Assembly: GCA_902783365.1 (NCBI GenBank)
Contig: CACZQL010000035.1
Coordinates: forward strand, 1-44,848
Direction: 5' to 3'
From: an uncultured Bacteroidia bacterium
GTDB lineage: Bacteria; Bacteroidota; Bacteroidia; Bacteroidales; F082
Length of the DNA: 44,848 nt
Part shown: in pieces, positions 17,814 through 25,821 of the stretch
Numbering within the stretch: position 1 is the first letter of the stretch
How the letters are laid out: every line of letters begins with the position of its first letter
Made by a program: the position numbers and the translations under genes
Notes under the pieces: model-generated
Databases searched by the model: none
Seen by the model: the letters and a program-made list of their open reading frames with translations, nothing else
What the model was told of the DNA's origin: nothing

Positions 17814-18010
17814 AGAACCGTTTGAAAGTGGCCCGGGCCGAGATGGACCTCACGCAGGAGGATTTGGCCAAGCTTATCGGTGTGAGTCGCCAGACCATCA
17901 ACGCGGTGGAGTCAGGTCGTTATGTGCCATCCACCGTCCTGGCCCTCAAGATGGCCAGGGTGTTCGGAAAACAGGTGGAGGACCTCTTCGGTTTGGAAGA
18001 GGGCGAGTGA
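17810..18010 (+). CDS. XRE family helix-turn-helix regulator
   Basis: 66 residues, a single Cro/CI-type HTH domain: LKVARAEMDLTQEDLAKLIGVSRQ is helices 1-2, TINAVESGRYVPS holds the recognition helix, and the protein ends EDLFGLEEGE. It closely resembles the small YozG/Xre-type regulators that accompany a small membrane protein. It probably controls its own operon, with the membrane protein as possible signal input; this is inference from context. Confidence 0.9.
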   Translation: MKNRLKVARAEMDLTQEDLAKLIGVSRQTINAVESGRYVPSTVLALKMARVFGKQVEDLFGLEEGE

Positions 18011-18055
18011 GCCTTGACGAGTTTCTTCTCAGGAGCGCATGGGCGTGGACGGATG

Positions 18056-19330
18056 TCATCGGATCAAGGTGTTTCCGATGCGGCATTCCAGACAGCGCTT
18101 CCTCCGACAGTAGTGGCTGTAGAGATGCAGCAATGCCTGCGTCTGCATGGCGTTCCCGGCTTTCACCCCAAGGGCGGCGAAGCGCCTCACCACGCTGTTG
18201 TCCTCCGCCTCGGTGTCCTCCAAGAACCTCAAGGCCTTCTCGCAGTGCGAAGGACTCTTGTGGAACTGCCCGTAGCAGAACAGCAAGGGCACCACGGCGT
18301 TGATGACCAACACGTCGGCAGCCCCTTGTCCCAGATGTTTCGGTTTCATGGCGGGACTGTGCTCGGAGGGTGTCTCGGCGGTCGCCGTGAACCGGTAATG
18401 CGAGTCCCAGTAATCCGATGCCTTCACGTCGAACAGGACCTTCACCGTCTCAGCGTCCTCCGCCTCCTTGATTTTGGAGAAGAGGCAACCGTGCTGGTGA
18501 ATCATTTGCGCCACCTGCGCGATGCGCACCGTGGGGAAGTTCACCGGGCGCATCCGCATGAATTTCCACCGTTCCGGAGGCATCGTCAGTAGGCCGAATT
18601 TGGCGCGCATCGCCTCGAACTCCCTGCGAAGCAAAAGGGGATAGGGCTCCTGAGGCACGGCGTCGAGAAAACCCGCGCAGCCCAAAAGCATGGCCTCCAC
18701 TTGGGTGAGGTTGTCGGCGTGTTTCAAGAGCGTCTTGAGGGGCAGGAGGGAGGCAAGGGTCTCGAAGGCCTCGTTGTTGACTTTCATCCCAAAGTAGCGC
18801 AGCACCAGGCGGTAGAGCGTGTCCTCCCAGTCGAACTTGCCCGCTTCGAGGGTCCTCGCCACGTTTTTCGACTTCTCCTCCAGCCGTTCAACGGCCATCC
18901 GTTCCAGCCAGGTGTTTCGCGTGAACGGCGGCACTTGCTGTAGTTGCCGCTCGCAGGCGATCCATCGCTGGGCGGTCACAAACCGCTGGTAGTCATCGAA
19001 AAGCCGTTCGTCGAATTGCCCTTTCAGTGCGACGACAGGCACGTCGTTCACCATCGTGTCGTGCTCATACACCACATGCAGCACCACGTTCCGGTAGGCT
19101 CGGTCCTGCTGGTGCCCATGCCGGTTCCAGTCGGAGGTCCTCACGTGGATCTCCACATGGCCGGCCCAAAGCTGCTCGCCGAGGCCGATTTTCGCCTCCA
19201 GGTAGTCGGGTCCCGAGTCGGTGTTTCGGAACCCGGGGTTGACCACTTCCACGGGCGTCCCCGTGACGGTGCTCAGTTTCCTGTTGATGAGCCGGTTTTC
19301 CCAAAGATAGTATAAGAATCTCTCGTTCAT
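18056..19330 (-). CDS. DUF2851 family protein
   Basis: 424 residues, cytoplasmic, function unknown. The N-terminus MNERFLYYLWENRLINRKL, the block GPDYLEAKIGLGEQLWAGHVEIHVRTSDW and NVVLHVVYEHD are typical of the DUF2851 proteins found throughout Bacteroidota. The first 100 residues look nuclease-like in layout (acidic residues followed by HVEIH and a conserved W), but I cannot prove activity. The C-terminus has a Cys/Arg-rich cluster (HYCRRKRCLECRIG). ATG at 19330 chosen because the family begins MNE+FL; upstream in-frame sequence is not conserved-looking. Confidence 0.85.
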   Translation of the reverse strand: MNERFLYYLWENRLINRKLSTVTGTPVEVVNPGFRNTDSGPDYLEAKIGLGEQLWAGHVEIHVRTSDWNRHGHQQDRAYRNVVLHVVYEHDTMVNDVPVVALKGQFDERLFDDYQRFVTAQRWIACERQLQQVPPFTRNTWLERMAVERLEEKSKNVARTLEAGKFDWEDTLYRLVLRYFGMKVNNEAFETLASLLPLKTLLKHADNLTQVEAMLLGCAGFLDAVPQEPYPLLLRREFEAMRAKFGLLTMPPERWKFMRMRPVNFPTVRIAQVAQMIHQHGCLFSKIKEAEDAETVKVLFDVKASDYWDSHYRFTATAETPSEHSPAMKPKHLGQGAADVLVINAVVPLLFCYGQFHKSPSHCEKALRFLEDTEAEDNSVVRRFAALGVKAGNAMQTQALLHLYSHYCRRKRCLECRIGNTLIR

Positions 19331-19408
19331 GTTTGCGTGGCGGCGGGCTTTTGTGTCCGCCGTCCGAAACAATGTACCGAGGAAGGGTGAAATGTTACAG
19401 GGGAACGC

Positions 19409-19444
19409 GAAAAAAAATAGGGGCGGACTCTTAAATCCGCCCCT
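19409..19444 (-). terminator. Rho-independent terminator of rny
   Basis: On the minus strand an AGGGGCGGA arm, an 8-nt loop and a TCCGCCCCT arm are followed by TATTTTTTTT. A 9-bp GC-rich stem plus U-tract about 45 nt after the rny stop is a textbook intrinsic terminator. Confidence 0.88.
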
Positions 19445-19487
19445 ACCATCAAATATTCTGTCGTTTTGTAAGAGGTGTCGTTGGGTT

Positions 19488-21050
19488 TTATTTGGCGAAG
19501 CTGACGGCGCGGGTCTCGCGGATCACGGTGATCTTGATTTGTCCCGGGTAGGTCATTTCGTTTTGGATTTGTTTCGACAGGTCGTAGGCGATGCGGTCGG
19601 CGTCGGCGTCGGTCACCTTGTCGGCGCCCACGATGACGCGGAGTTCGCGGCCGGCTTGGATGGCGTAGGTCTTCACCACGCCGGGGTAGCTCATGGCCAT
19701 GTCTTCCAGCTTGTTGAGGCGTTGGATGTAGGCTTCCACCACTTCGCGGCGAGCGCCGGGGCGTGCGCCGGAGATGGCGTCGCACACTTGGACGATGGGG
19801 GCGATGAGGGTCTCCATCTCGATCTCGTCGTGGTGGGCGCCGATGGCGTTGCACACGTCGGGTTTCTCTTTGAACTTCTCGGCGACTTTCATGCCCAGGA
19901 TGGCGTGCGGCAGTTCTTCCTCGTTCTCGGCCACCTTGCCCAGGTCGTGGAGCAGACCGGCGCGCTTGGCGGTCTTGGGGTTGAGACCCAGCTCAGCGGC
20001 CATGGTGGCACTGAGCTTGGCCACCTCGATGGAGTGCTGGAGCAGGTTCTGCCCGTACGACGAGCGGTATTTCATGCGTCCGATCATCTTGATGAGGTCG
20101 GCGCTCATGTTGTGGATGCCGAGGTCGATGACGGTGCGTTTGCCGGTTTCAATGATCTCTTGATCGACTTGTTTCTCCACTTTGTGGACCACTTCCTCGA
20201 TGCGGGCGGGGTGGATGCGGCCGTCGGTGACCAGCTTCTGGAGCGAGAGGCGGGCGATTTCGCGGCGGATGGGGTCGAAGCCGGAGAGCAGGATGGCGTC
20301 GGGGCTGTCGTCGATGATGATCTCCACGCCGGTGAGCGACTCAAGGGCGCGGATGTTGCGGCCCTCGCGGCCGATGATGCGTCCCTTGATCTCGTCGTTC
20401 TCGATGTTGAACACGCTCACGGTGTTCTCGATGGCGGTCTCCGCCGCGGTGCGCTGGATGGTCTCCAGCACCACCTTCTTGGCGGTCTGGCTGGCACTCA
20501 TCTTGGCGTCCTCGGTGATTTCCTTCACATAGACCATGGCCTCGGCCTTGGCGTCGTCCTTGATGAGCTCGATGAGCTGCGCCTTGGCGTCCTTGGCCGA
20601 AAGGCCCGAGATGGTCTCCAGTTTCTTGGTCTCTTCTTCGTAGATGTGCTCCAACTCGGCTTTGCGTTTGCCGATGGCTTCCTGCTGCGAGGCCAGGCTC
20701 TGCTGCTGGCTCTGGAGCTCTTTGCTCTTGCGCTGGATCTCCTCCATCTTCTGGTTGGCCTGCTGCTGCATCTGGTTGACCTTGTTCTCGGTCTTCTGCA
20801 ACTCGCGCTTGCGTTCGTTGCAGGCCTTCTCATGCTCGTCTTTCATCTGGAGGAACTTCTCCTTGGCTTGGAGGATACGCTCTTTCTTGATGACCTCGGC
20901 CTTCTCCTTGGCTTCTTCAAGGTAGGCGTCGGCTTCCTTCGTCACGGCTTTCTTCAACAAGGTGGCCGTGACCAAATAACCTATGGCCAATCCCACAATG
21001 AGGGCGGCTATAGGGAGGATGATGCTTAATGTTGATGCGAGTAATACCAT
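19488..21050 (-). CDS. rny: Ribonuclease Y
   Basis: Endoribonuclease that starts mRNA decay, anchored at the inner membrane. 520 residues, normal length: an N-terminal transmembrane helix (about 5-28), a long charged coiled coil (about 33-190, rich in Glu/Lys/Gln), a KH domain with [15 protein letters not shown], and an HD domain with [27 protein letters not shown] and IGAHHDEIE, whose His/Asp residues bind the catalytic metals. It follows the 6S RNA and zapA on the same strand and ends in a strong terminator. Confidence 0.96.
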   Translation of the reverse strand: MVLLASTLSIILPIAALIVGLAIGYLVTATLLKKAVTKEADAYLEEAKEKAEVIKKERILQAKEKFLQMKDEHEKACNERKRELQKTENKVNQMQQQANQKMEEIQRKSKELQSQQQSLASQQEAIGKRKAELEHIYEEETKKLETISGLSAKDAKAQLIELIKDDAKAEAMVYVKEITEDAKMSASQTAKKVVLETIQRTAAETAIENTVSVFNIENDEIKGRIIGREGRNIRALESLTGVEIIIDDSPDAILLSGFDPIRREIARLSLQKLVTDGRIHPARIEEVVHKVEKQVDQEIIETGKRTVIDLGIHNMSADLIKMIGRMKYRSSYGQNLLQHSIEVAKLSATMAAELGLNPKTAKRAGLLHDLGKVAENEEELPHAILGMKVAEKFKEKPDVCNAIGAHHDEIEMETLIAPIVQVCDAISGARPGARREVVEAYIQRLNKLEDMAMSYPGVVKTYAIQAGRELRVIVGADKVTDADADRIAYDLSKQIQNEMTYPGQIKITVIRETRAVSFAK

Positions 21051-21089
21051 TTTAACTCAGTTTTACCCGGATACGCGGAGGGAGGGAAA

Positions 21090-21280
21090 AAGAGACTGTC
21101 TGCCCTTAGGGAAAAGAATAAACCCCTTAAAACACGCTTATGGCCACCGTGTTGCGCAAACGTCCACCGGCACCAGAGTGCTCCCCGAAGGGATGAGGCC
21201 TGTTTTTGCAGTGCACGAGTAAACCGAGTTATTGATTTGATATGTTGAGTTTACCTGATGCGTTCGGGCAGACAGTTTCT
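21090..21280 (-). ncRNA. ssrS: Probable 6S RNA
   Basis: The 247-bp gap between rny and zapA has no gene but has the layout of 6S RNA, which binds housekeeping RNA polymerase. A perfect 10-bp closing stem is formed by 21266-21275 with 21096-21105 (CTGTCTGCCC/GGGCAGACAG). At the midpoint, 21181-21197, a CUC-CCC-UUCG-GGG-GAG hairpin could form the apical loop, so the RNA would be a rod of about 190 nt, the usual 6S length. The gene lies directly 3' of zapA, the same neighbour ssrS has in E. coli. Exact ends are estimated. A covariance search was not possible here. Confidence 0.75.
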
Positions 21281-21297
21281 AAATTTTCAAAGAACCA

Positions 21298-21582
21298 CTA
21301 TAGTTGTTCGCTCAGCAAGCTGTTCAGTTCGTTGAGCTTCCGTTCCAGATTCTGATCGCGAAAGCCCAACTCGGACTCGTATTTCACCGTGGAGGTCGCA
21401 AATTGCAAGGCCGTCATCGACAACAAGTCCTGAATGTCCTTGAATGCGTAATGAGCGGAGTACGACTTGATTCGCTCGTTGATCATCGCCGCTGCCTTCC
21501 TTACCTTCTCCTCGTCGGCACGCGCCACCGTCAACTTGTACGACCTGTCGGCTATGACGATGTTGATGGTGATCTCCTCCAT
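21298..21582 (-). CDS. zapA: Cell division protein ZapA
   Basis: 94 residues, the usual size. ZapA binds FtsZ and bundles its filaments at the division site. Visible are the N-terminal strand-rich ITINIVIADRSYKLTV, then EEKVRKAAAMINERIKSY and a C-terminal coiled coil (ESELGFRDQNLERKLNELNSLL) that mediates tetramer formation. It lies 21 bp after a small coiled-coil gene and directly upstream of the 6S RNA candidate. Confidence 0.92.
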   Translation of the reverse strand: MEEITINIVIADRSYKLTVARADEEKVRKAAAMINERIKSYSAHYAFKDIQDLLSMTALQFATSTVKYESELGFRDQNLERKLNELNSLLSEQL

Positions 21583-21603
21583 GGCTATGTCCTATTATCT
21601 GAC

Positions 21604-21900
21604 TTACTCTTTCGTGTTCAGCATCGAAACGCACAGATCAATCTCCTTTACCAACTCCTTGATGAGCTTTCTTCCTTCTTTAATCTCTTCCTCGTTGTTG
21701 CCGAGTGCGTTAACGATTGTAATTTTATTTATTTTATCTTTCAACTCCTGGTTCGCTCGCTCCAGGGCCTCGTTTTGTTCACGAAACGCCTGGTTCTCAC
21801 TCGCCAAACGCCTGTTCTCCTCCGTAAGCTGACGCCTCACATCAATGAGCTTCCTAAGCTTGATCTCAATCTCAGATAATATGATGCTCATGTCAGTCAT
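21604..21900 (-). CDS. Small coiled-coil protein upstream of zapA
   Basis: 98 residues, almost entirely one predicted coiled coil with heptad Leu/Ile spacing (LSEIEIKLRKLIDVRRQL through ERANQELKDKINKI), and a second helix at the C-terminus. No catalytic motif. It is not recognisably homologous to ZapB, but its size, coiled coil and position before zapA suggest a division or FtsZ-ring accessory role. Starts at M1 (21900) or M4 (21891) are both possible. A TATTTTTG element at 21926-21933 on the minus strand is a likely promoter for this gene and zapA. Confidence 0.8.
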   Translation of the reverse strand: MTDMSIILSEIEIKLRKLIDVRRQLTEENRRLASENQAFREQNEALERANQELKDKINKITIVNALGNNEEEIKEGRKLIKELVKEIDLCVSMLNTKE

Positions 21901-21925
21901 CCGTGGCAGGCTTGGAATTGTGCCA

Positions 21926-21942
21926 CAAAAATACTACTTTTG
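21926..21942. promoter_or_regulatory. Divergent back-to-back -7 elements
   Basis: 21926-21933 reads TATTTTTG on the minus strand (for the coiled-coil gene and zapA). 21935-21942 reads TACTTTTG on the plus strand (for the nucleotidase). They are 1 bp apart, so RNA polymerase can serve only one direction at a time. Confidence 0.6.
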
Positions 21943-21978
21943 TTCGTTTCATCTGCATTTTTTCAAAAAAAAATCTAT

Positions 21979-21986
21979 TACTTTTG
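21979..21986 (+). promoter_or_regulatory. Second -7 element for the 5'-nucleotidase
   Basis: TACTTTTG, 20 bp before the ATG at 22007, with an AT-rich upstream stretch. Together with 21935 it may form a tandem promoter. Confidence 0.55.
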
Positions 21987-22006
21987 CCACTTCTTTTCTC
22001 AAAGCC

Positions 22007-23575
22007 ATGAAAAAATTGCCTTTTGTCATGTTACTTCTACCCCTGTTGGCGCTTTCATGCCGCCATCATGCCCCTGTCACCCTTACCTTTGTCGAAACCA
22101 CCGACACCCACGGCGCGTTCAGCGAATGCGCCAACGACGCCACGGTGCTCCGTCAGATGCGACAACAGCTCGGCGACCGCCTCGTCCTGCTCGACAACGG
22201 CGACAACCTCCAGGGCACACCTTATCAATATTGCTCCAACCGCGACGCCGGACAACCCAACCTCACGTCGGCTTTTCTCAATTACTTCCCCTACGATGTG
22301 GTGGGGGTGGGCAACCACGACGTGGAGGCGGGTCGTGACGTCCTCGACCGCCTTTGCTCCGAACTCACCATGCCGATAGTATGCGCCAATGTCCTCGATG
22401 AGACCACGGGCGAACCCTATTGGAAACCCTACGTGGTGCTGCAACGCCATGGCTACAAAATCGCGGTGCTGGGCCTCCTCACTCCATACGTGGTGACCTG
22501 GGTGCCTGAACGCTTGCGTCCGGGTCTGCGCTTCGAGAAGGCGGAAGACGTCGCCGCGCATTGGGTCAAGCTCATCCGCGAGAAAGAACGGCCCGACCTC
22601 CTGGTCGGCCTCTTCCACTCAGGCTGGGAACCGCAAGAACAGAACCTTCCCGAGGATGCTCCTCTCGGTCGTGAGAACGCCACGAAATGGATCGCCGAAA
22701 ACGTGCCGGGTCTCGACCTCGTGTTCTATGGCCACGATCACCGCGCCAAGGCTTCCAAGGTGGTCAACACGCAAGGCGACACCGTGTTCGTCGTGAACTC
22801 GGGCTGCCGTGGCAACAACCTGGCCATGGCCGAGGTGACGCTCTCGCGACACCAAGCCCCGAAGATTGAGGTGAGCCTGCTGCCTACCCAAGATCAAGAG
22901 CCCGACAAGGAGTTCCTGGCCTTGCTCCAGCCTTATCTTGACCGCGCCCAAGCCTATCAGGAACAGGTGGTGGCGGAACTACCCGTCTCCATCGCCCCCG
23001 ACGACGTGTTCAAAGGCTCCTGCCTCTGGGTCGATGAAATCCACCGCTGCCAGCTCGATGTGGTGGCCTCCCTCGGGATGCCCGCCGACATCTCCCTGGC
23101 CGCCGCCCTCTCGCGCCAAGGCGGTTTGGAAAAAGGGACGCTCACCGTGAAGGACTTCTTCAAATGGTACCCTTTCGAGAACTCCCTGGCCGTGATGGAG
23201 ATGACGGGAAACGATGTGCGCAAACACCTCGAGTATTCCTACGAGATGCGCAACACCATCTATAATTTCGACTGCGCCGCGGGCATTCGCTATCAGATTG
23301 ATTCCAACAAGCCCTACGGAGCGAGGGTGACCATCTTTGGCATGGACGACGGCAGCCCGTTCCATCCCGACAGCACCTACCGGGTGGTGCTCAACTCGTA
23401 CCGCTCCATGGGCGGGGGAAACCACTTCGTCAACGGCTGCGGCTGGGCGCAAGACGACATCAAAGCCCATCGCGTCTGGAACAGCGAGGAGGACCTCCGT
23501 TCCTTGATGATCGAATGGGCACAAGCCAAAGGCACGATGGACGCGGAGCCCATCGGTAACTGGACGGTGCGGTAA
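22007..23575 (+). CDS. 5'-nucleotidase/2',3'-cyclic phosphodiesterase family lipoprotein
   Basis: Hydrolyses phosphate from nucleotides or related substrates in the periplasm. 522 residues. It starts with a lipoprotein signal (MKKLPFVMLLLPLLALSC) with lipobox Cys18. The metallophosphatase domain shows ETTDTHG (Asp and His metal ligands), LDNGDNLQG, GVGNHDVE and YGHDHRA. The C-terminal UshA-type substrate domain (about 320-510) shows GTLTVKDFFKWYPFENSLAVMEMTGNDVR. The ATG at 22007 is chosen because it gives the lipoprotein signal and follows two TAnnTTTG elements. It is convergent with folE, 11 bp between stops. Confidence 0.92.
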   Translation: MKKLPFVMLLLPLLALSCRHHAPVTLTFVETTDTHGAFSECANDATVLRQMRQQLGDRLVLLDNGDNLQGTPYQYCSNRDAGQPNLTSAFLNYFPYDVVGVGNHDVEAGRDVLDRLCSELTMPIVCANVLDETTGEPYWKPYVVLQRHGYKIAVLGLLTPYVVTWVPERLRPGLRFEKAEDVAAHWVKLIREKERPDLLVGLFHSGWEPQEQNLPEDAPLGRENATKWIAENVPGLDLVFYGHDHRAKASKVVNTQGDTVFVVNSGCRGNNLAMAEVTLSRHQAPKIEVSLLPTQDQEPDKEFLALLQPYLDRAQAYQEQVVAELPVSIAPDDVFKGSCLWVDEIHRCQLDVVASLGMPADISLAAALSRQGGLEKGTLTVKDFFKWYPFENSLAVMEMTGNDVRKHLEYSYEMRNTIYNFDCAAGIRYQIDSNKPYGARVTIFGMDDGSPFHPDSTYRVVLNSYRSMGGGNHFVNGCGWAQDDIKAHRVWNSEEDLRSLMIEWAQAKGTMDAEPIGNWTVR

Positions 23576-23586
23576 GTCTCAAGGGC

Positions 23587-24177
23587 TTAAGGACGCCATT
23601 CTTTGATATAAGACATGAATTCGTTTCGCACGCGGAGGTCCGACTTGAACACTCCGGTGAGGGAGGTTGAGATCATGTAGCCATCCTTTCTTGCGCCACG
23701 GCTCTCCTTGCACATGTGGCGGCCTTTCATCATCAGGGCCATGCCCAGTGGGGGATATTCGTCGCCAAGGGCCTCGGTGAGCATGTCAACCACCTCTTGC
23801 ACAAGACGCTCCTGCACCTGGAGCTTGGAAGAACAATAGTCCACCACACGCCCGATCTTCGAGAGCCCAAGGATGCGTCCCTTGCGGTTGGGGATGTAGG
23901 CGAACCAGTATTCGCCAAAGAAGGTGCGGCAATGGTGCTCACAGACCGAATAGAACGGCCCATTGTCGATGACCATGTTGTCGTAAATGATGCCGTCCTG
24001 CCCGTTGGGGAAGGTGGTGATGACGGGTTTCTGCGTGGGGTCGTAGCCCCGGAACATCTCCTTGAACATCCGCAACATGCGGTCAGGCGTCGCGACGAGA
24101 CCGACCCGGTTGGGGTCTTCTCCAAAATACTCGAACAGCTCCCGTAGGTGCTGTTTCGCTTGCTCCTCAGTGATCAT
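23587..24177 (-). CDS. folE: GTP cyclohydrolase I
   Basis: Converts GTP to 7,8-dihydroneopterin triphosphate, the first step of folate and some queuosine routes. 196 residues, homodecamer in the family. Zinc ligands Cys79, His82 (in SVCEHHC) and Cys156 (in GRHMCKESRG) are present, as are ATPDRMLRM and ILGLSKIGRVVDYCSS. All catalytic residues seem intact. Its start lies 2 bp after the stop of the upstream T9SS gene, so the two are probably cotranscribed, an odd pairing that may be only positional. Confidence 0.96.
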   Translation of the reverse strand: MITEEQAKQHLRELFEYFGEDPNRVGLVATPDRMLRMFKEMFRGYDPTQKPVITTFPNGQDGIIYDNMVIDNGPFYSVCEHHCRTFFGEYWFAYIPNRKGRILGLSKIGRVVDYCSSKLQVQERLVQEVVDMLTEALGDEYPPLGMALMMKGRHMCKESRGARKDGYMISTSLTGVFKSDLRVRNEFMSYIKEWRP

Positions 24178-24179
24178 TA

Positions 24180-24935
24180 TTACTTCTTCACAATGAATTT
24201 CTCAGTCTTCCACGGTTGTCCGTCGGCGATGAAGCTGCAGAAATAAACGCCTGCCTGAAGGTCGGCCACGTCGAAGCTCAGCTTGCCCTGGCTCATGCCG
24301 TTGACCGTCTGTCTCGCCACTTCCTGGCCAAGGAGGTTGTACAACACGGCTTCAAGGGTGCCTGTGCTTTTCACATCGAAGCTCACTGTGCTGGAAGCAG
24401 GGTTGGGATAGGCGCGGCCTACAAAGGCTTGATGCTCGTTGACTTCCTCGGCGTTGTAGGTAAACCACACCTCCACGCAGATGCGATCTTCCGCATTGTC
24501 GGAAGGATAAGCGTAGTACTTCACAATGGAAGTGCCGTTGAGGAACTGGCTGGGATCTCCGGAATAGTTGGGGTCGATGTTGTGATGGAAAGAGAGGCCC
24601 GCCTCCAAGGGGTCGTTCAAGGAGTTGGGAAGGATGGGCAGCGCCACAGGACTGACCACGACCGCTGGAGTGTAGCACATTCCCCAGCAGAACGAGTTCT
24701 GTGAACCTTCCACCAGCTGAATCTCCTCCTTCTCCACCATGACTTCAAGGGTGGCATCGGTCAGATTCCGGATCTCCATCTCTTGGATCATCTCACCCCA
24801 CGGGGTCAATGAGTCGCATAAGACAATGGCGTTGTTTTCCAAGGCTTCGCCGTTGAGCTCGAAACGAAGGCTCTGGGCCGACAAGACTCCCACCATGGCG
24901 GTCAGGAGCAAAAAGAGTAATGACTTTCTAATCAT
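24180..24935 (-). CDS. Small secreted protein with T9SS type A sorting domain
   Basis: 251 residues: signal peptide (MIRKSLLFLLLTAMVGVLSAQ), a short beta-rich body of about 150 residues with one CWGMCY motif that could form a disulfide, and a C-terminal T9SS sorting domain (YPNPASSTVSFDV, LYNLLGQEVA, LQAGVYFCSF). No enzymatic motif. Start at 24935 chosen for the signal peptide; an upstream in-frame start is TTG. A near-consensus -7 (CATTTTTG on the minus strand at 24964-24971) could drive it and folE. Confidence 0.83.
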   Translation of the reverse strand: MIRKSLLFLLLTAMVGVLSAQSLRFELNGEALENNAIVLCDSLTPWGEMIQEMEIRNLTDATLEVMVEKEEIQLVEGSQNSFCWGMCYTPAVVVSPVALPILPNSLNDPLEAGLSFHHNIDPNYSGDPSQFLNGTSIVKYYAYPSDNAEDRICVEVWFTYNAEEVNEHQAFVGRAYPNPASSTVSFDVKSTGTLEAVLYNLLGQEVARQTVNGMSQGKLSFDVADLQAGVYFCSFIADGQPWKTEKFIVKK

Positions 24936-25003
24936 ATTATTCGTTTTTAATTGTTTCAACTTGCAAAAATGCGAAATATTTCCTCATTCCGCAAGAAAAA
25001 GTT

Positions 25004-25011
25004 TAATTTTG
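25004..25011 (+). promoter_or_regulatory. -7 promoter element for birA
   Basis: TAATTTTG, 15 bp before the birA ATG, matches the TAnnTTTG consensus. No clear -33 element. Confidence 0.6.
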
Positions 25012-25026
25012 CGCTAAATTTTTTCA

Positions 25027-25785
25027 ATGAAGCTGACAATACTCGACACAATTGACTCCACCAACGCTTTTTTGCTTGGGTTGTCCGAGGCGGAAAGGGT
25101 AGGGGCGGTGGCCTTCGCGCGTGAACAGACCGCCGGCAAAGGCATGGGATCCAACACTTGGGAAAGCCAATCGGGCATGAACCTCACCTTCAGCATGGGG
25201 GTCGATATGTCGTTCCTCCCCGCCGCCGACCAGTTCCTCCTTTCGCAAGCGGTGCCGCTGGGGCTGCTCGATGTCCTCGATACCGTTCTTCCCGCTGACA
25301 AACTCTTCGTGAAATGGCCCAACGACCTGCTTTTCGACCGACGGAAACTCTGCGGCATCCTCATCAACAGCACCATCCACGGCATGGGAATGGGAGTTTC
25401 TGTGATAGGCATTGGATTGAATGTCAATCAGATGCAATTTCAAGACTGGCCTACACATCCCATCTCCATGAAGATGATTCTTGGAGAAGACGTGGCGTTG
25501 GAACCGCTCTTGGAACGTCTGGTGACCGCGGTGCAAGCCCGTGTCGGCAACCTGAAATCTCCCGAAGGAATTGAAATAATAAAAAAGGACTATCTGTCCC
25601 GCCTCTACCGTTACCACACTTGGGCAGCCTACGAAGTGGATGGCCAAATTGTGAAACGTTTCATCACTGGCATCGACACATTCGGTCGCTTACGCACCCT
25701 CGATCCCGAAAACCATGAACACCTTTATGAGGTGAAGGAAATTCGGAATGCGGAATGCGGAATGCGAAATACCTTACTCCGATAG
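25027..25785 (+). CDS. birA: Biotin--[acetyl-CoA-carboxylase] ligase
   Basis: Activates biotin to biotinyl-AMP and transfers it to the carrier lysine of biotin enzymes. 252 residues. DSTNAFL, the GKGMGSNTWES nucleotide loop (a variant of the usual GRGR loop), KWPNDLL and the KLCGILI strand are visible. The N-terminal HTH of repressor-type BirA is absent, as is common in Bacteroidota, so it is an enzyme only. The natural end is probably near EVKE; the last 14 or so residues (IRNAECGMRNTLLR) are encoded by a GGAATGC palindrome, and the gene stops at a TAG in that element's spacer. Confidence 0.92.
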   Translation: MKLTILDTIDSTNAFLLGLSEAERVGAVAFAREQTAGKGMGSNTWESQSGMNLTFSMGVDMSFLPAADQFLLSQAVPLGLLDVLDTVLPADKLFVKWPNDLLFDRRKLCGILINSTIHGMGMGVSVIGIGLNVNQMQFQDWPTHPISMKMILGEDVALEPLLERLVTAVQARVGNLKSPEGIEIIKKDYLSRLYRYHTWAAYEVDGQIVKRFITGIDTFGRLRTLDPENHEHLYEVKEIRNAECGMRNTLLR

Positions 25786-25821
25786 GTTATTCCGCATTCC
25801 GAATTCCGAATTCCGCATTAA
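25741..25821. repeat. GGAATGC palindromic element between birA and pyrE
   Basis: After ATTC, eleven units in unbroken 7-nt register (25745-25821): three GGAATGC, a spacer of GAAATAC-CTTACTC-CGATAGG, then TTATTCC, GCATTCC, two GAATTCC and GCATTAA. The arms pair. The last unit contains the pyrE stop codon (TTA, 25818-25820). The spacer is the reverse complement of the one in the copies at 32485 and 41703. Between convergent genes, so probably a bidirectional terminator. Confidence 0.9.

Noticed and set aside
19327..19487. Arg/Pro-rich frame crossing the rny terminator
   Set aside because: The sequence is explained by a GC-rich terminator hairpin and the rny 3' end; there is no start site or family signature.
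25027..25785. Missing HTH domain of BirA as an anomaly
   Set aside because: Stand-alone catalytic BirA without a DNA-binding domain is common in Bacteroidota.
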